Shown: positions 1 to 8,077, numbered from the stretch's first letter. The stretch: 35,932 nt of DNA from an uncultured Elusimicrobium sp. (GCA_947305555.1 CAMZDW010000008.1:1-35932), one strand, 5' to 3'. Numbers and translations: made by a program. The notes: generated from the letters alone by a model not told the origin.

Positions 1-774
1 GGGGGAACGAGTTCCGGTACGGACGTTTCTTTTGGCCGGAATTTGAGAGTAAATGAACTAACGAATGCCGATTCAGTGTCGGCCAAACAAATGAAATTAA
101 AGGGTTTAAAGTTATTTGGGAAAGATTTTCCTGAGTGTGATGTCCAAGAAATGCATTGGGTCCGGTTGAATTTGAAAGATAACCCGGTGTGTAGCTGGTA
201 CTTAATGTGTGGGAATTTGGCTTCGGTAAGCGGTTATGAATGTACGCTCGGGGAATCTTCGGAAACGAGCGGGAGAAAAAAGTGCAGTGCTTGGGAGATG
301 CAGGGTAAAAGGTGTAATACGGGGACTTATTTAACACAAAACGCTACCCTCATTGAGGCTGCTGACACTGCGTTCCAAAAAACATGTTGTATTAAACATG
401 AATGGGTATTAAAAAAGGGGGCTCAGATGAGTTGTTCGAACAGCAAACTTTCCGGTTCGGTTAGTGACGTAAATACGGATGTCGTCGACAGAGCGATTAA
501 TGACCCCGCAGGTATGAGCTGCTATGCAAATGCGCTTGACTGTGTGAATGTTAGCAATAGCTGTGTGAGTAGCCTTTCCAGTGTACCACATGGTGCAAAG
601 AGAGAAATAGGCAATGCTTCTTGTGAGTTGAATCAGACAAAGGAAATGTTGTATACAGTAAATCCTGATTGGAATATGGGTAGCAGCCTAAACAGACTTT
701 ACATTTGGGCTACGTACACTTGTGTTGAAGCCGGGTATTGTTTTGATTTGGGTGCCTGCGAGGGTACACTGTAA
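1..774 (+). CDS. Cys-rich protein of unknown function, C-terminal part (cut by left edge)
   Basis: The reading frame is open from base 1 to a TAA at 772-774, so the gene almost certainly starts outside the window. A TTG at 43 could be read as a start, but it has no ribosome binding site and the frame continues upstream. The visible 257 residues are rich in Cys (CC, CxxxxxC and similar spacings), Asn, Ser and Thr, with no transmembrane segment, which suggests an exported, disulfide-bonded domain. I recognise no family. It sits 90 bp upstream of a pilin gene on the same strand, so it may be a pilus-associated or surface protein. That link is inference from position and Cys content only. Confidence 0.6.
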   Translation, partial: GGTSSGTDVSFGRNLRVNELTNADSVSAKQMKLKGLKLFGKDFPECDVQEMHWVRLNLKDNPVCSWYLMCGNLASVSGYECTLGESSETSGRKKCSAWEMQGKRCNTGTYLTQNATLIEAADTAFQKTCCIKHEWVLKKGAQMSCSNSKLSGSVSDVNTDVVDRAINDPAGMSCYANALDCVNVSNSCVSSLSSVPHGAKREIGNASCELNQTKEMLYTVNPDWNMGSSLNRLYIWATYTCVEAGYCFDLGACEGTL

Positions 775-805
775 CTTTTTAGCAAAATAAAAAGGGAAGA
801 ATGGC

Positions 806-834
806 TTGTGGAGAACTAATTTTTGTAATAAATT
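806..834 (+). promoter_or_regulatory. possible sigma70 promoter of pilin gene
   Basis: TTGTGG (806-811), 17-bp spacer, TAAATT (829-834), 29 bp upstream of the pilin ATG at 864. Both boxes are imperfect, so the call is weak. It is listed because the other single pilin genes in the window also carry their own promoter. Confidence 0.35.
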
Positions 835-863
835 TTAAAGAAAAGGAAAATAGAGGAGTAAAT

Positions 864-1370
864 ATGAAAGTAAATAAAGGTTTCACCTTGGTGGAAATGT
901 TAGTAGTGGTCCTGATCATAGGAATTTTGGCTTCGGTCGGGTTGCCGCAATACACACGCGCAACAGAAAAGGCGCGTACCGCAGAAGCTTGGCAAACGTT
1001 GCAGCAGATTTATGAGGCAAAGCGTTTGTATAGGCTGACAAATAGAGCAGAGCCGCAGGATTTTGCGGATTTGGATGTAAAATTTGCAACCCAAACGGGA
1101 GCAAATGCTATTGGCCCGGAATTTTGGACGAAAAATTACCATTATCTGCTCTTCGCCGGAGAGGCGGCTGCCTGCGGTGGCAACACTAAAATCCCCCTGG
1201 CAGTAGTTGCAGAACGTTCAGATCCTGCGAAGTTTCCGTATAGCTTGGAATTTTGTAACGGAGTACGGCGATGCACGGGAAGTTATTGTAAATACCTGGG
1301 CTTTAGTCACGTCTCTGATATCAGTTGTGCAACTGCTGTCGGAGAAAGCGGCGGTTGCTTTACCGATTAG
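864..1370 (+). CDS. type IV pilin-like protein
   Basis: A 168-residue prepilin. The start at 864 is chosen over an in-frame ATG at 801 because GAGGAG (853-858) sits at the right distance and the product then begins with a classical class III leader. The leader is MKVNKG, cut before Phe, followed by FTLVEM with Glu at +5 and a hydrophobic helix to about residue 28. The motif GLPQY and the AEAWQTL stretch are shared with the pilin at 12316. The C-terminal half has several Cys (for example CNGVRRC, CxxxxC) that probably form the pilin disulfide loop. The product should be processed by a prepilin peptidase (not in the window) and assembled by the machine encoded at 28-36 kb. It is a single gene closed by a terminator. 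Major or minor pilin, or pseudopilin, cannot be decided. Confidence 0.9.
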   Translation: MKVNKGFTLVEMLVVVLIIGILASVGLPQYTRATEKARTAEAWQTLQQIYEAKRLYRLTNRAEPQDFADLDVKFATQTGANAIGPEFWTKNYHYLLFAGEAAACGGNTKIPLAVVAERSDPAKFPYSLEFCNGVRRCTGSYCKYLGFSHVSDISCATAVGESGGCFTD

Positions 1371-1392
1371 TAGGGATGTTTTATTATAAAAG

Positions 1393-1419
1393 AACCCGGG
1401 CTTAGTTCCCGGGTTTTTT
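1393..1419 (+). terminator. rho-independent terminator after pilin
   Basis: 8-bp perfect stem AACCCGGG / CCCGGGTT (1393-1400 and 1408-1415) with a 7-nt loop, followed by a T run to 1419. It lies 22 bp after the pilin stop codon. Confidence 0.9.
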
Positions 1420-1459
1420 GTATTTTATCATTCCGTTTTTGCAACAACGTAAGAAATGC

Positions 1460-1488
1460 TTTACAAAATTCGTCAAGAAAATTAAAAT
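1460..1488 (+). promoter_or_regulatory. sigma70-type promoter of lemA-htpX
   Basis: TTTACA (1460-1465), 17-bp spacer, TAAAAT (1483-1488). Transcription would start near 1495, leaving a leader of about 60 nt before lemA. Confidence 0.65.
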
Positions 1489-1495
1489 AAAAGTA

Positions 1496-1537
1496 GGGTT
1501 GCGTTCCCTTTTGAGAAATAGGAAAAAAGAGCAACCC
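1496..1537 (+). promoter_or_regulatory. leader hairpin directly before the lemA ribosome binding site
   Basis: GGGTTGC (1496-1502) pairs perfectly with GCAACCC (1531-1537). The loop can extend the pairing (TTCC 1504-1507 with GGAA 1521-1524). The GGGAGG Shine-Dalgarno of lemA (1540-1545) begins 2 nt after the stem, so the hairpin occupies almost the whole leader and could modulate initiation. No T run follows, so it is not a terminator. Confidence 0.5.
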
Positions 1538-1554
1538 CTGGGAGGAATAAAAAT

Positions 1555-2121
1555 ATGTCCGGAATGTGGATTGTTGTACTTTTGTTAGTGATTTGTGCCG
1601 TATATACGGTGATCGTATACAACGGGTTTATTGTACTCAAAAACCGAGTTAATGAGGCTTGGAGTGATATTGAAGTGCAATTGAAACGCCGCTATGATTT
1701 AATCCCCAATTTGGTAGAAACTGTGAAAGGTTATGCTTCGCACGAAAGTCAAACGTTAGAAAAAGTAATCCAGGCCCGTAATATGGCCATGGGCGTTAAT
1801 AAAACAAACGTGAAAGAAATGGCTGCCAGCGAAAATGTGCTTTCCGGTACGTTAAAATCGCTGTTTGCATTAAGCGAAAATTATCCGCAATTGCAAGCCA
1901 ATACTAACTTTTTGGAACTTCAGCGCGAGTTGCGCGATACCGAAGACAAATTGCAGGCCGCCCGCCGTTTTTACAACGGGAATGTAATGGCGCTGAATAC
2001 GAAAGTGGAATTGTTCCCCAGCAACGTGGTTGCGGCATTGTTCCATTTTGAAAAACGCGATTTCTTCGAATTGGCCGAGCAGGATGCTGCAGCCAAAGAA
2101 CCTGTAAAAGTACAGTTCTAA
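1555..2121 (+). CDS. lemA: LemA family protein
   Basis: A 188-residue protein of the LemA family, the usual length. It has an N-terminal signal-anchor helix (about residues 4-25) followed by the family hallmark around NEAWSDIEVQLKRRYDLIPN, then YASHE, QARN and the C-terminal FYN helix-bundle motifs. The start is supported by GGGAGG (1540-1545). LemA proteins are membrane-anchored helical bundles facing the periplasm or outside, and their exact role is unsettled. It lies 10 bp upstream of htpX on the same strand, a well-known pairing, so a shared role in envelope protein quality control is likely. The promoter and leader hairpin upstream probably drive both genes. Confidence 0.93.
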   Translation: MSGMWIVVLLLVICAVYTVIVYNGFIVLKNRVNEAWSDIEVQLKRRYDLIPNLVETVKGYASHESQTLEKVIQARNMAMGVNKTNVKEMAASENVLSGTLKSLFALSENYPQLQANTNFLELQRELRDTEDKLQAARRFYNGNVMALNTKVELFPSNVVAALFHFEKRDFFELAEQDAAAKEPVKVQF

Positions 2122-2131
2122 CGGAGTAAGT

Positions 2132-3130
2132 GTGGCTACCACTTACGAACATATTGCACAAAACAAGCGGCGCACCTGGCTGCTTGTTTTGTTATTTCCA
2201 CTCGCATTTGCGCTATTGTGCGGCGCTAGCTTTGCGCTCCTCTTTCTCTTGATAGGAGGGGGAGGCGAATCGTGCGGCAATATCAATGGCACGACGCTTT
2301 CTTGCGCGCAGATGAAGATGGCTTTTTCCTTATTTTTAGTAACGCCGATAGCGTGGCTGGTGGCTATCATTTGGATGGTAATCTCCTTTTTTGCAGGAGA
2401 TAAATGGCTGATGAGTGGCGCCGGCGCAATCGCCGTTACGCGGCAAGACCAACCCGAAATTTATCGCTTAGTTGAAAACTTATGTATTACGCGTGGTCTG
2501 CCGTTGCCGCGGATTTATATCATGGATGATGATTCCCTAAATGCTTTTGCTACAGGCCGCGATCCTCAACACGCTTCCGTAGCACTCACAAAGGGAATTG
2601 TGCAGAAATTGGAACGCGTGGAATTAGAAGGCGTTATTGCCCACGAACTGGCCCACGTAGAAAACCGCGATATTCGCTTAATGTTACTGACTATTGCCGG
2701 GATTTCTTTCTTCACATTTGCCGGCGAATGCTGCTTGCGGATGGCGCTTTCCGGCGGCCGCTCGCGCAGTTCGAAAGGCGGAAACGGTACCTTGTTGTGG
2801 CTGGTATTGGGCATTGTCTGTTTAGTATACGGTTATTTGCTGGCGCCTTTAATTCGTTTGGCAGTTTCGCGCCAACGGGAATACCAGGCGGATGCAACGG
2901 CGGCTTTGACAACCCGTAATCCGCGCGCCCTGGCCAGTGCTTTGGCTAAAATTTCCGGGGATCCGCGCGTGGAAGCATTGGATAAACGGGAAAGTATGGC
3001 GGCCATGTGTATCGCCAATCCGTTGGGAAAGATGGGGCTGTTTTCCGGATTATCCGGCTTATTATCCACTCACCCGCCCATTGAGAAACGTATCCAAGCC
3101 TTGTTGGATATGGACCGGGAAGTTTATTAA
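2132..3130 (+). CDS. htpX: HtpX-like M48 zinc metalloprotease
   Basis: A 332-residue integral membrane protease that would degrade damaged inner-membrane proteins. It starts at GTG 2132 with GGAG just upstream. Two membrane helices lie at about residues 16-40 and 65-85. The M48 zinc motif HELAH is at residues 171-175 (His171, Glu172, His175), and the third ligand is Glu250 in REYQADA. Two further hydrophobic segments flank residues 190-245. All catalytic residues are present, so it should be active. It is second in an operon with lemA. A catalytically dead paralogue lies at 22331 and shares the N-terminus MATTYEH. The gene converges on the SpoIID-like gene with only 24 bp between stops and no clear terminator. 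Confidence 0.94.
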   Translation: MATTYEHIAQNKRRTWLLVLLFPLAFALLCGASFALLFLLIGGGGESCGNINGTTLSCAQMKMAFSLFLVTPIAWLVAIIWMVISFFAGDKWLMSGAGAIAVTRQDQPEIYRLVENLCITRGLPLPRIYIMDDDSLNAFATGRDPQHASVALTKGIVQKLERVELEGVIAHELAHVENRDIRLMLLTIAGISFFTFAGECCLRMALSGGRSRSSKGGNGTLLWLVLGIVCLVYGYLLAPLIRLAVSRQREYQADATAALTTRNPRALASALAKISGDPRVEALDKRESMAAMCIANPLGKMGLFSGLSGLLSTHPPIEKRIQALLDMDREVY

Positions 3131-3154
3131 TATTTTTGGCGCTTGCCGATACTT

Positions 3155-5242
3155 TTACGGTTGCGTGGGGCCTTGTAGCTCGGCTAAGGGGAAATAATGG
3201 TTTAAGATTGTTTTATAATCTTGCCCGTCTTCGGCGCGTCCGGCGGCCCCAGTTTGGTCAAAACCTACGCCGTGCCCCCAGCCTCCGCCGTAAAATACAA
3301 AGTATTTAAGTTGCCTTTTTTCGTAGTGAGGCTCCACAATAAAATAACTGCTGCGCAGCATCCCCAAGCTTAAATTATTGCGGATTACATTCTCTTTATT
3401 TAAAACAACTTCGCCTTTCGTTCCTTTCACTAATAATTTGCTGACGTATCCGGAGCGCCCCCGTTTTTGCGGAATCAGCGCAACGATTTTGCCAATGTCT
3501 TTTTTCTGACGTTTAATCACGTCGCGCAGTTCCGGTTCATCCACTACGCGTGTCCAGCGGAATGCCGCCATGCTGACGTGTTTATCATAACGGCTAAAGG
3601 CATCATGCGGATATTGCAACAGTTCTTTAAAGTGATAAGGTTGCAAATCATCAAAATCAAAATCTTTATAATCCGATACCGGCTTTAGGTAGGGAGTTTC
3701 ACTCCAACCGGCATCTTTGGAGCTTTGTGTAATACCGCCACAGTTCGCCGAAAACACACCCTCAATGGGTTTTTGTTGATAGTATAACACTTCACCCATG
3801 GTAGATTCTACCGCCGCATTGGCGCGCTCGCTTTCTGCGCTGACACCTCCATATACTTGGCAGTTTTGGGTATCGCACACATCGTAACCATACGAGCGGT
3901 GTTTTCCAAAATGTTTTGTTGCATACGTACGGGCCAGAACAGCCTGTGCCCGCAACGCATCCATAGGGAATAAAGTGGGCATTTCCGAGGAGATAACCCC
4001 TTGTAAATATTCTTCTAAGTTTACAATGTTGATGGGAATTAACGTATTTAACTTCGTATTATGTACGATTCGTAACTTTCCGCGGTATTCTTTATCATCC
4101 AGGCTGGCCCACGTCATACCGGCGCCGCTCAAGATATGTTTTACGATAATCGTGTGGCCTTCTCCTTGTGTATGAGATACCGGCGTAACGGTTACGGCAT
4201 TACGGAAAGATATTTTTTTGCCTTGGGGAGAAACCAATTGGACCGTCCGGCCCACCAGTTCGACGCGCCACGTTTCCTTTGCTTTTCCACGTGCCAGGAC
4301 AAGGCCGTTTTCCCCGGTAATCGTGAAGTCGTGCGAGGGAATGAATTCCACTTTTTTACGGTCGGCCGGTTTGCCGTTCTGGCGTGCGCCAAGCCCAATT
4401 TTAATTTCTTTAATTGCACTGGCTACGGGGGGAATCACCGGTTTTACGAGGGTATGTTCACGCATGGTTTTTTGTTGGGTAAGTTCTTTTTCCGGTCGTG
4501 TAATTTTACCGCGCAAACGTTGAATAGCCTGGTTGACCTGAGCATCCTTTTTATCAGCAGAATAAAGCATGCGGTATTGGCGGTAGGCTTCGTTGTAATT
4601 GCCCGTCTTTTCCAAGACGGCGGCGTAATGCTTTTTCGCTTCTATGAATTGATGGTCATATACGGAAGCTTGTTTAAGAGGTTCCACCGCTTCTGCGTAC
4701 TTTTTTTCATCTTCAAGCAGACGCCCCAGCAGATAGTTGGCTAACGCGGTATGGGTTTGCCCTCGTGTGGCTATGCGCAAATTATATTTGGCCAGCTCAT
4801 TTTCGCCTAATCCAATTTGAGCCCGGGCTAAATTGATATGCAAAAAACCGTCTCGTTTGGGATTCGGCGGGAGCTGGGAGAGTAATTTTTCGGCGGTCGC
4901 ATATTGTCCGTCGGCCAAATAAGCGCCTGCAGCGGTTTCAATAATTTCGCGGTCTTGTGGGTAAAGCCGATAAGCGGCGGCAGCTGTGTCCACGGCCAGC
5001 TTAGGATTATTTTGTTCCAGCGCGATGAATGCCGCGTTTAAAAAGGCTTGCCTATGTTGGGTATCTTTAGAAATTTGAAGATAAGCTTCCAGTGCTTCTT
5101 TAGGTTTGTAGGAAAAATACAACGCTCTGGCTTCTGCCAGGCGATCCTCGACGGGCATTTGGGCCAAGTGAGCGTGTAAGCCCAAGGGAAAGAAACTTCC
5201 TAAGCCTAACAAAAATATCCCTAGTCCAGTGATTTTTTTCAC
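3155..5242 (-). CDS. TPR and SpoIID/LytB-domain protein
   Basis: A 695-residue exported protein. It starts at GTG 5242, preceded by AAGGAG with a 6-nt spacer. A signal peptide covers residues 1-24 (ending LHA). Residues about 30-260 form TPR-like helical repeats. The SpoIID/LytB domain covers about 390-690, with SSEMP (Glu420, the position of the catalytic acid in SpoIID lytic transglycosylases), RAQAVLARTYA, DTQNCQVYGG, and the signature GGGWGHGVGFDQTGAAGRA near the end. SpoIID enzymes cleave denuded glycan strands. In non-sporulating bacteria the family acts in cell-wall remodelling or as amidase enhancers. The TPR-SpoIID combination suggests a scaffolded peptidoglycan enzyme. The enzymatic assignment rests on the family motifs. 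Confidence 0.9.
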   Translation of the reverse strand: MKKITGLGIFLLGLGSFFPLGLHAHLAQMPVEDRLAEARALYFSYKPKEALEAYLQISKDTQHRQAFLNAAFIALEQNNPKLAVDTAAAAYRLYPQDREIIETAAGAYLADGQYATAEKLLSQLPPNPKRDGFLHINLARAQIGLGENELAKYNLRIATRGQTHTALANYLLGRLLEDEKKYAEAVEPLKQASVYDHQFIEAKKHYAAVLEKTGNYNEAYRQYRMLYSADKKDAQVNQAIQRLRGKITRPEKELTQQKTMREHTLVKPVIPPVASAIKEIKIGLGARQNGKPADRKKVEFIPSHDFTITGENGLVLARGKAKETWRVELVGRTVQLVSPQGKKISFRNAVTVTPVSHTQGEGHTIIVKHILSGAGMTWASLDDKEYRGKLRIVHNTKLNTLIPINIVNLEEYLQGVISSEMPTLFPMDALRAQAVLARTYATKHFGKHRSYGYDVCDTQNCQVYGGVSAESERANAAVESTMGEVLYYQQKPIEGVFSANCGGITQSSKDAGWSETPYLKPVSDYKDFDFDDLQPYHFKELLQYPHDAFSRYDKHVSMAAFRWTRVVDEPELRDVIKRQKKDIGKIVALIPQKRGRSGYVSKLLVKGTKGEVVLNKENVIRNNLSLGMLRSSYFIVEPHYEKRQLKYFVFYGGGWGHGVGFDQTGAAGRAEDGQDYKTILNHYFPLAELQGPTQP

Positions 5243-5323
5243 GAAGCGCTCCTTACTTGTGGGTATTCTATCATATTATGACAGGTTACGTTTTAGTATA
5301 ATAAAAAAGGGGGGAAGTTCTCT

Positions 5324-5353
5324 CTGTCAAAGTTTTTAGAGATAAAGTATAAT
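5324..5353 (+). promoter_or_regulatory. promoter placing the start site at the ATG of the 5361 gene
   Basis: CTGTCA (5324-5329), 18-bp spacer, perfect TATAAT (5348-5353). Only 7 nt separate the -10 box from the ATG at 5361, so the mRNA is probably leaderless. Confidence 0.6.
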
Positions 5354-5360
5354 ACAAGAG

Positions 5361-5699
5361 ATGAAAAAAATAATTAGCTTTTTATTTTTGAGTTGTTTTT
5401 TAACCGCTTGTGTTGGAAATCCGCCCGCGTGGTGGAATCCAAGCCAGTCGTATACGACGCAGACGCAGAAGGCGGCTTCGTCTGCAAAAACGCCCGTTCA
5501 GTCTCAGCGGGTAACGGCTACGCCGGTCAATATGGAGGCGGAAGAATTAATCTCCGTGCCGGATGAAGGGTATGAAGAAATGCCGCTGACGCCCATCCAG
5601 GATGAAGAGCAGGAAGATGCTTCCGGCGAATCATCCGCACAAGTGATAGAGGCGGACGAAGAAACCGATGTTTCAATGCCCAGCGTACTTACCGACTAA
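5361..5699 (+). CDS. small acidic lipoprotein, function unknown
   Basis: A 112-residue protein with a lipoprotein signal: MKKIISFLFLSCFLTAC, lipobox LTAC with Cys17 as the lipidated residue. The mature part is low-complexity: a Thr/Ser/Gln-rich stretch, then a strongly acidic C-terminus rich in Glu and Asp. No domain is recognised. It is a single gene, divergent from the SpoIID-like gene and followed by a terminator. The -10 box lies 7 nt before the ATG and no good Shine-Dalgarno is seen. It is probably a tether or spacer-like envelope lipoprotein. Confidence 0.75.
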   Translation: MKKIISFLFLSCFLTACVGNPPAWWNPSQSYTTQTQKAASSAKTPVQSQRVTATPVNMEAEELISVPDEGYEEMPLTPIQDEEQEDASGESSAQVIEADEETDVSMPSVLTD

Positions 5700-5746
5700 G
5701 AAATTATCCGGGTACCTGGGTCAGCTAAAGCGTTTTTTGTAATTAC

Positions 5747-5778
5747 AAAAATCCCCGAGTGAAAACTCGGGGATTTTT
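5747..5778. terminator. bidirectional rho-independent terminator
   Basis: AAAAATCCCCGAGT (5747-5760), loop GAAA, ACTCGGGGATTTTT (5765-5778). The 14-bp stem has an A run on one side and a T run on the other, so it serves both the lipoprotein gene (plus) and the convergent 5800-6492 gene (minus). Confidence 0.93.
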
Positions 5779-5799
5779 ACTTTTCTATTTTTTCAAGAT

Positions 5800-6492
5800 T
5801 TAGAAAGAAGGTACGAGATGATTCCCATGCACGATACGTCCCGTGGGGAGATTCCTAGAGGCCGACGCAGGCGTCTTTGCTTGTGCCGGACGAGCTTGCT
5901 GCGGTGCTTGCGGGCGGGGGGTTGAAACAAACAGGTACACCGCTCGGTCACGGCTGTTAATAAGTAGCGTTAAGTTTTTACCTTCTACTTGAAATTTCAA
6001 TTCCGTTTCAGCCGCTTTAGGATGAGAAAGTTTTGGCGTATAGCTGGATTGAAAACGATTTCGTTCCATGGGTTGTGCCAAAAAGTTGGTCAAGAATTTA
6101 ATTTGCCCGGCGGACAGATTTGTTAAATGAGCCGGATTCGGCACCTTAAAACTATAACGGCTGAGGGTGTGATTATCTTTCAATGATTTTTGGAAAGAAG
6201 CCATTAACCGGTTATATAAATCTTTCTTTTCTGTTACGGGAGCTTGCTTGAAAGTGCGAGTAGGAAATCCGTAGAAACAAACTCCTAACGGACCGTTTCC
6301 GTTGGCTTTGCGTTCTTCGTTTCTAACGGCACGAACCCATTCCACTTTTTCAGGGTGCGAACGGGCAATGACACGCTGTACACTCTCTACCAGGTTAATT
6401 CTCGAGCCAAAAAAACCCTCGTAAAAAGTAGCTTGAGCGAAAGATGGAATAGCAATTCCGATCAATGCAATTAATAAAATACTCTTTTTCAT
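5800..6492 (-). CDS. secreted protein of unknown function
   Basis: A 230-residue protein starting at 6492 behind a good GGAGGG ribosome binding site (about 6501-6506). A signal peptide is clear (MKKSILLIALIGIAIPSFAQA, cleavage near residue 20). The mature protein is basic. Its C-terminal 40 residues form a Pro/Ala/Gln-rich linker ending in GRIVHGNHLVPSF. No known domain or catalytic motif is recognised. It is flanked by terminators on both sides (5747-5778 and 6567-6595), so it is transcribed alone. Location is probably periplasmic or surface. Confidence 0.75.
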   Translation of the reverse strand: MKKSILLIALIGIAIPSFAQATFYEGFFGSRINLVESVQRVIARSHPEKVEWVRAVRNEERKANGNGPLGVCFYGFPTRTFKQAPVTEKKDLYNRLMASFQKSLKDNHTLSRYSFKVPNPAHLTNLSAGQIKFLTNFLAQPMERNRFQSSYTPKLSHPKAAETELKFQVEGKNLTLLINSRDRAVYLFVSTPRPQAPQQARPAQAKTPASASRNLPTGRIVHGNHLVPSF

Positions 6493-6566
6493 TTTTCCCT
6501 CCTAACACGTATATCGTAAAATATTTAACTTCTTCTCAACAGGGCCTTTAGACCTAGATGATACCA

Positions 6567-6595
6567 CAAAAAGGACCTATTTTTTGAATAGGTCC
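6567..6595 (-). terminator. terminator of the 6626-7627 gene
   Basis: Read on the minus strand: 9-bp stem GGACCTATT / AATAGGTCC (6573-6581 and 6587-6595) followed by a T run (6567-6572). It lies 31 bp beyond the minus-strand stop codon. Confidence 0.85.
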
Positions 6596-6625
6596 CCTTT
6601 TCAATTAAGTTTTCAGCTATTGTGC

Positions 6626-7627
6626 TCAGTCATGTGGCCTCAGTGGGACAGTACCCCCGGAGCCGTCGGGCGACGCAGATGAGTACTCTATTTCTAGCTG
6701 TGTCGGACCAATCGTTTTACATTTGTCCGAGGTTACTCTATTACATTGTAAACAGGCCCACTTATAGTATCTACATGGCTCACCAACACCGGAACCCCTT
6801 TCACAGAGCATATCATACCACAAAAATTGATCTCCCACCTTACAATTATCTTGTTTGGCTCTTATGTCAGCATTGGACCTAAGCATTTGCTTAGGGGCAT
6901 CGTAATTCTTACTGCAGTGATGTATACCATTAGCGTAATAATTAATGTGGCGCAACCCGCTAGGCGGCGGTGTAAAAGTTACATTGTTATCTGTGTATTC
7001 GTAATATACAAAGGCCGAAAGACAATTGTGATAAGTGGGTTCTTCCTCTTGTGTTGATGAAGAGGTTCCCCAGCTAGAGGTTAATAACCTTTCAGTTTTG
7101 TCATCATTTCCTAGCCAATGCAAATTTCCAGGAGCTCTTTCGTCTTCTAAACTCATTTTATTCTTGCCTTCTATTTCAAAATCACTTTCACCCTCTCCTG
7201 CAAGTCCTCCCCAAACTGCCGCTCCGGACACATTCGCCCCGTTTTCTACGTACAAAGTCTCCTTTACCTTCACATTGGAATCCGTAGCTGAATCCATGGT
7301 AACCGTGTTGGCCCACAAACCTTTCCCTGTTATATTACCCCCGGACTGAATCGTTAATGTATTCGCCGATAATTCACCCACACGTCCCGTTAATGCTGCG
7401 TTCTCTTTCAACACCACGTCTCCTAATTCCGCGTTCCCGTTTCCGCGTAATTGAATGCTTGTGTTCCCATAGATACTCGCATTCTTCGCTTTAGCCTTTG
7501 TAACGGTTTCTACCTTAGAAAAGGATCCTACCGGTGCAGACATTAATGTGACAAATTGTAATTGGTCGGCATAGACAACAGAGCACAATAAAATGCTTAA
7601 TACTGTAAAGATGCTTACTTTTTTCAT
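6626..7627 (-). CDS. secreted protein with beta-solenoid-like N-half and Cys-rich C-half, unknown
   Basis: A 333-residue exported protein with a signal peptide MKKVSIFTVLSILLCSVVYA. Residues about 45-150 show short hydrophobic/Asn/Gly-rich repeats of the type seen in right-handed beta-solenoids or adhesin stalks (NASIYGNTSIQL, ANTLTIQSGGNITG, VKVKETLYVENGANVSG). Residues about 200-333 hold eight Cys, including CLQC, with many Tyr, His and Asn, suggesting a disulfide-stabilised cap or binding domain. The start is supported by AGAGGG (about 7635-7640). No family is recognised. A surface or adhesin-like role is inference. It is a single gene with its own terminator. Confidence 0.72.
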   Translation of the reverse strand: MKKVSIFTVLSILLCSVVYADQLQFVTLMSAPVGSFSKVETVTKAKAKNASIYGNTSIQLRGNGNAELGDVVLKENAALTGRVGELSANTLTIQSGGNITGKGLWANTVTMDSATDSNVKVKETLYVENGANVSGAAVWGGLAGEGESDFEIEGKNKMSLEDERAPGNLHWLGNDDKTERLLTSSWGTSSSTQEEEPTYHNCLSAFVYYEYTDNNVTFTPPPSGLRHINYYANGIHHCSKNYDAPKQMLRSNADIRAKQDNCKVGDQFLWYDMLCERGSGVGEPCRYYKWACLQCNRVTSDKCKTIGPTQLEIEYSSASPDGSGGTVPLRPHD

Positions 7628-7716
7628 AATAGCCCTCTAGCTTTAAAATAGTAGTTTTTGCAACTTGCATTACTAAGTATAGTGTACTGCATAAAAAGCA
7701 AAAAAACAAGTCCTGG

Positions 7717-7735
7717 CTCTGTTAACGGAACAGAG
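7717..7735. other. unassigned perfect hairpin
   Basis: CTCTGTT (7717-7723), loop of 5, AACAGAG (7729-7735). It lies between the minus-strand 6626-7627 gene and the promoter at 7761. The flanking T-rich sequence is irregular and no plus-strand gene ends here. It may be a weak terminator or an operator-like inverted repeat. Confidence 0.3.
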
Positions 7736-7760
7736 TACTTTCTTTATTTTATTTTGGCCC

Positions 7761-7788
7761 TTGACTTTTTTTTGTTTTCCCTTATACT
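7761..7788 (+). promoter_or_regulatory. strong sigma70 promoter of candidate ncRNA
   Basis: TTGACT (7761-7766), 16-bp T-rich spacer, TATACT (7783-7788). Each box has five of six consensus bases, one of the best promoters in the window. The start site is expected around 7794-7797. Confidence 0.8.
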
Positions 7789-8038
7789 AGAGGTACGTTC
7801 TTTTGTCTGCGGGAGTTCCAGCCGCCACGGACAGAGCGGAAGTGTGCTGGTAGGGTGCCAAGGATGGAGGAAGTTGGCCGGTGAGTTTGAGCGTGAGTAG
7901 TGCCGCGGGTAGGGCCTATCTTCGCATATGCTCCTGCGCATGACGAATCCAATCCATCGCTGAGGTACGAGCATCAAAGATGCTTAAGCGAAGTTGGTTC
8001 GGTGCCCCCGGTATGTTCCTGATAGAACGGGTGCCAGT

Positions 8039-8077
8039 GGAAGATGGTTGCTGGTATCAGCCGGAAGATGGCGCTGG
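8039..8077 (+). repeat. two-copy 24-nt-period repeat inside the candidate ncRNA
   Basis: GGAAGATGGTTGCTGG (8039-8054) and GGAAGATGGCGCTGG (8063-8077) are near-identical and start 24 nt apart. They may form similar sub-helices or a duplicated protein-binding site. Confidence 0.6.

Noticed and set aside
3062-3070. Isolated DnaA-box-like sites in genes (3062-3070, 15946-15954, 23146-23154, 24890-24898)
   Set aside because: Single sites with one mismatch inside coding sequence, not clustered, as expected by chance in a 36-kb window.
4136-4744. 202-residue plus-strand ORF antisense to the SpoIID-like gene
   Set aside because: It lies wholly opposite a gene with clear domains, has no ribosome binding site, and its Phe/Arg/Cys-rich product is typical of a shadow frame.
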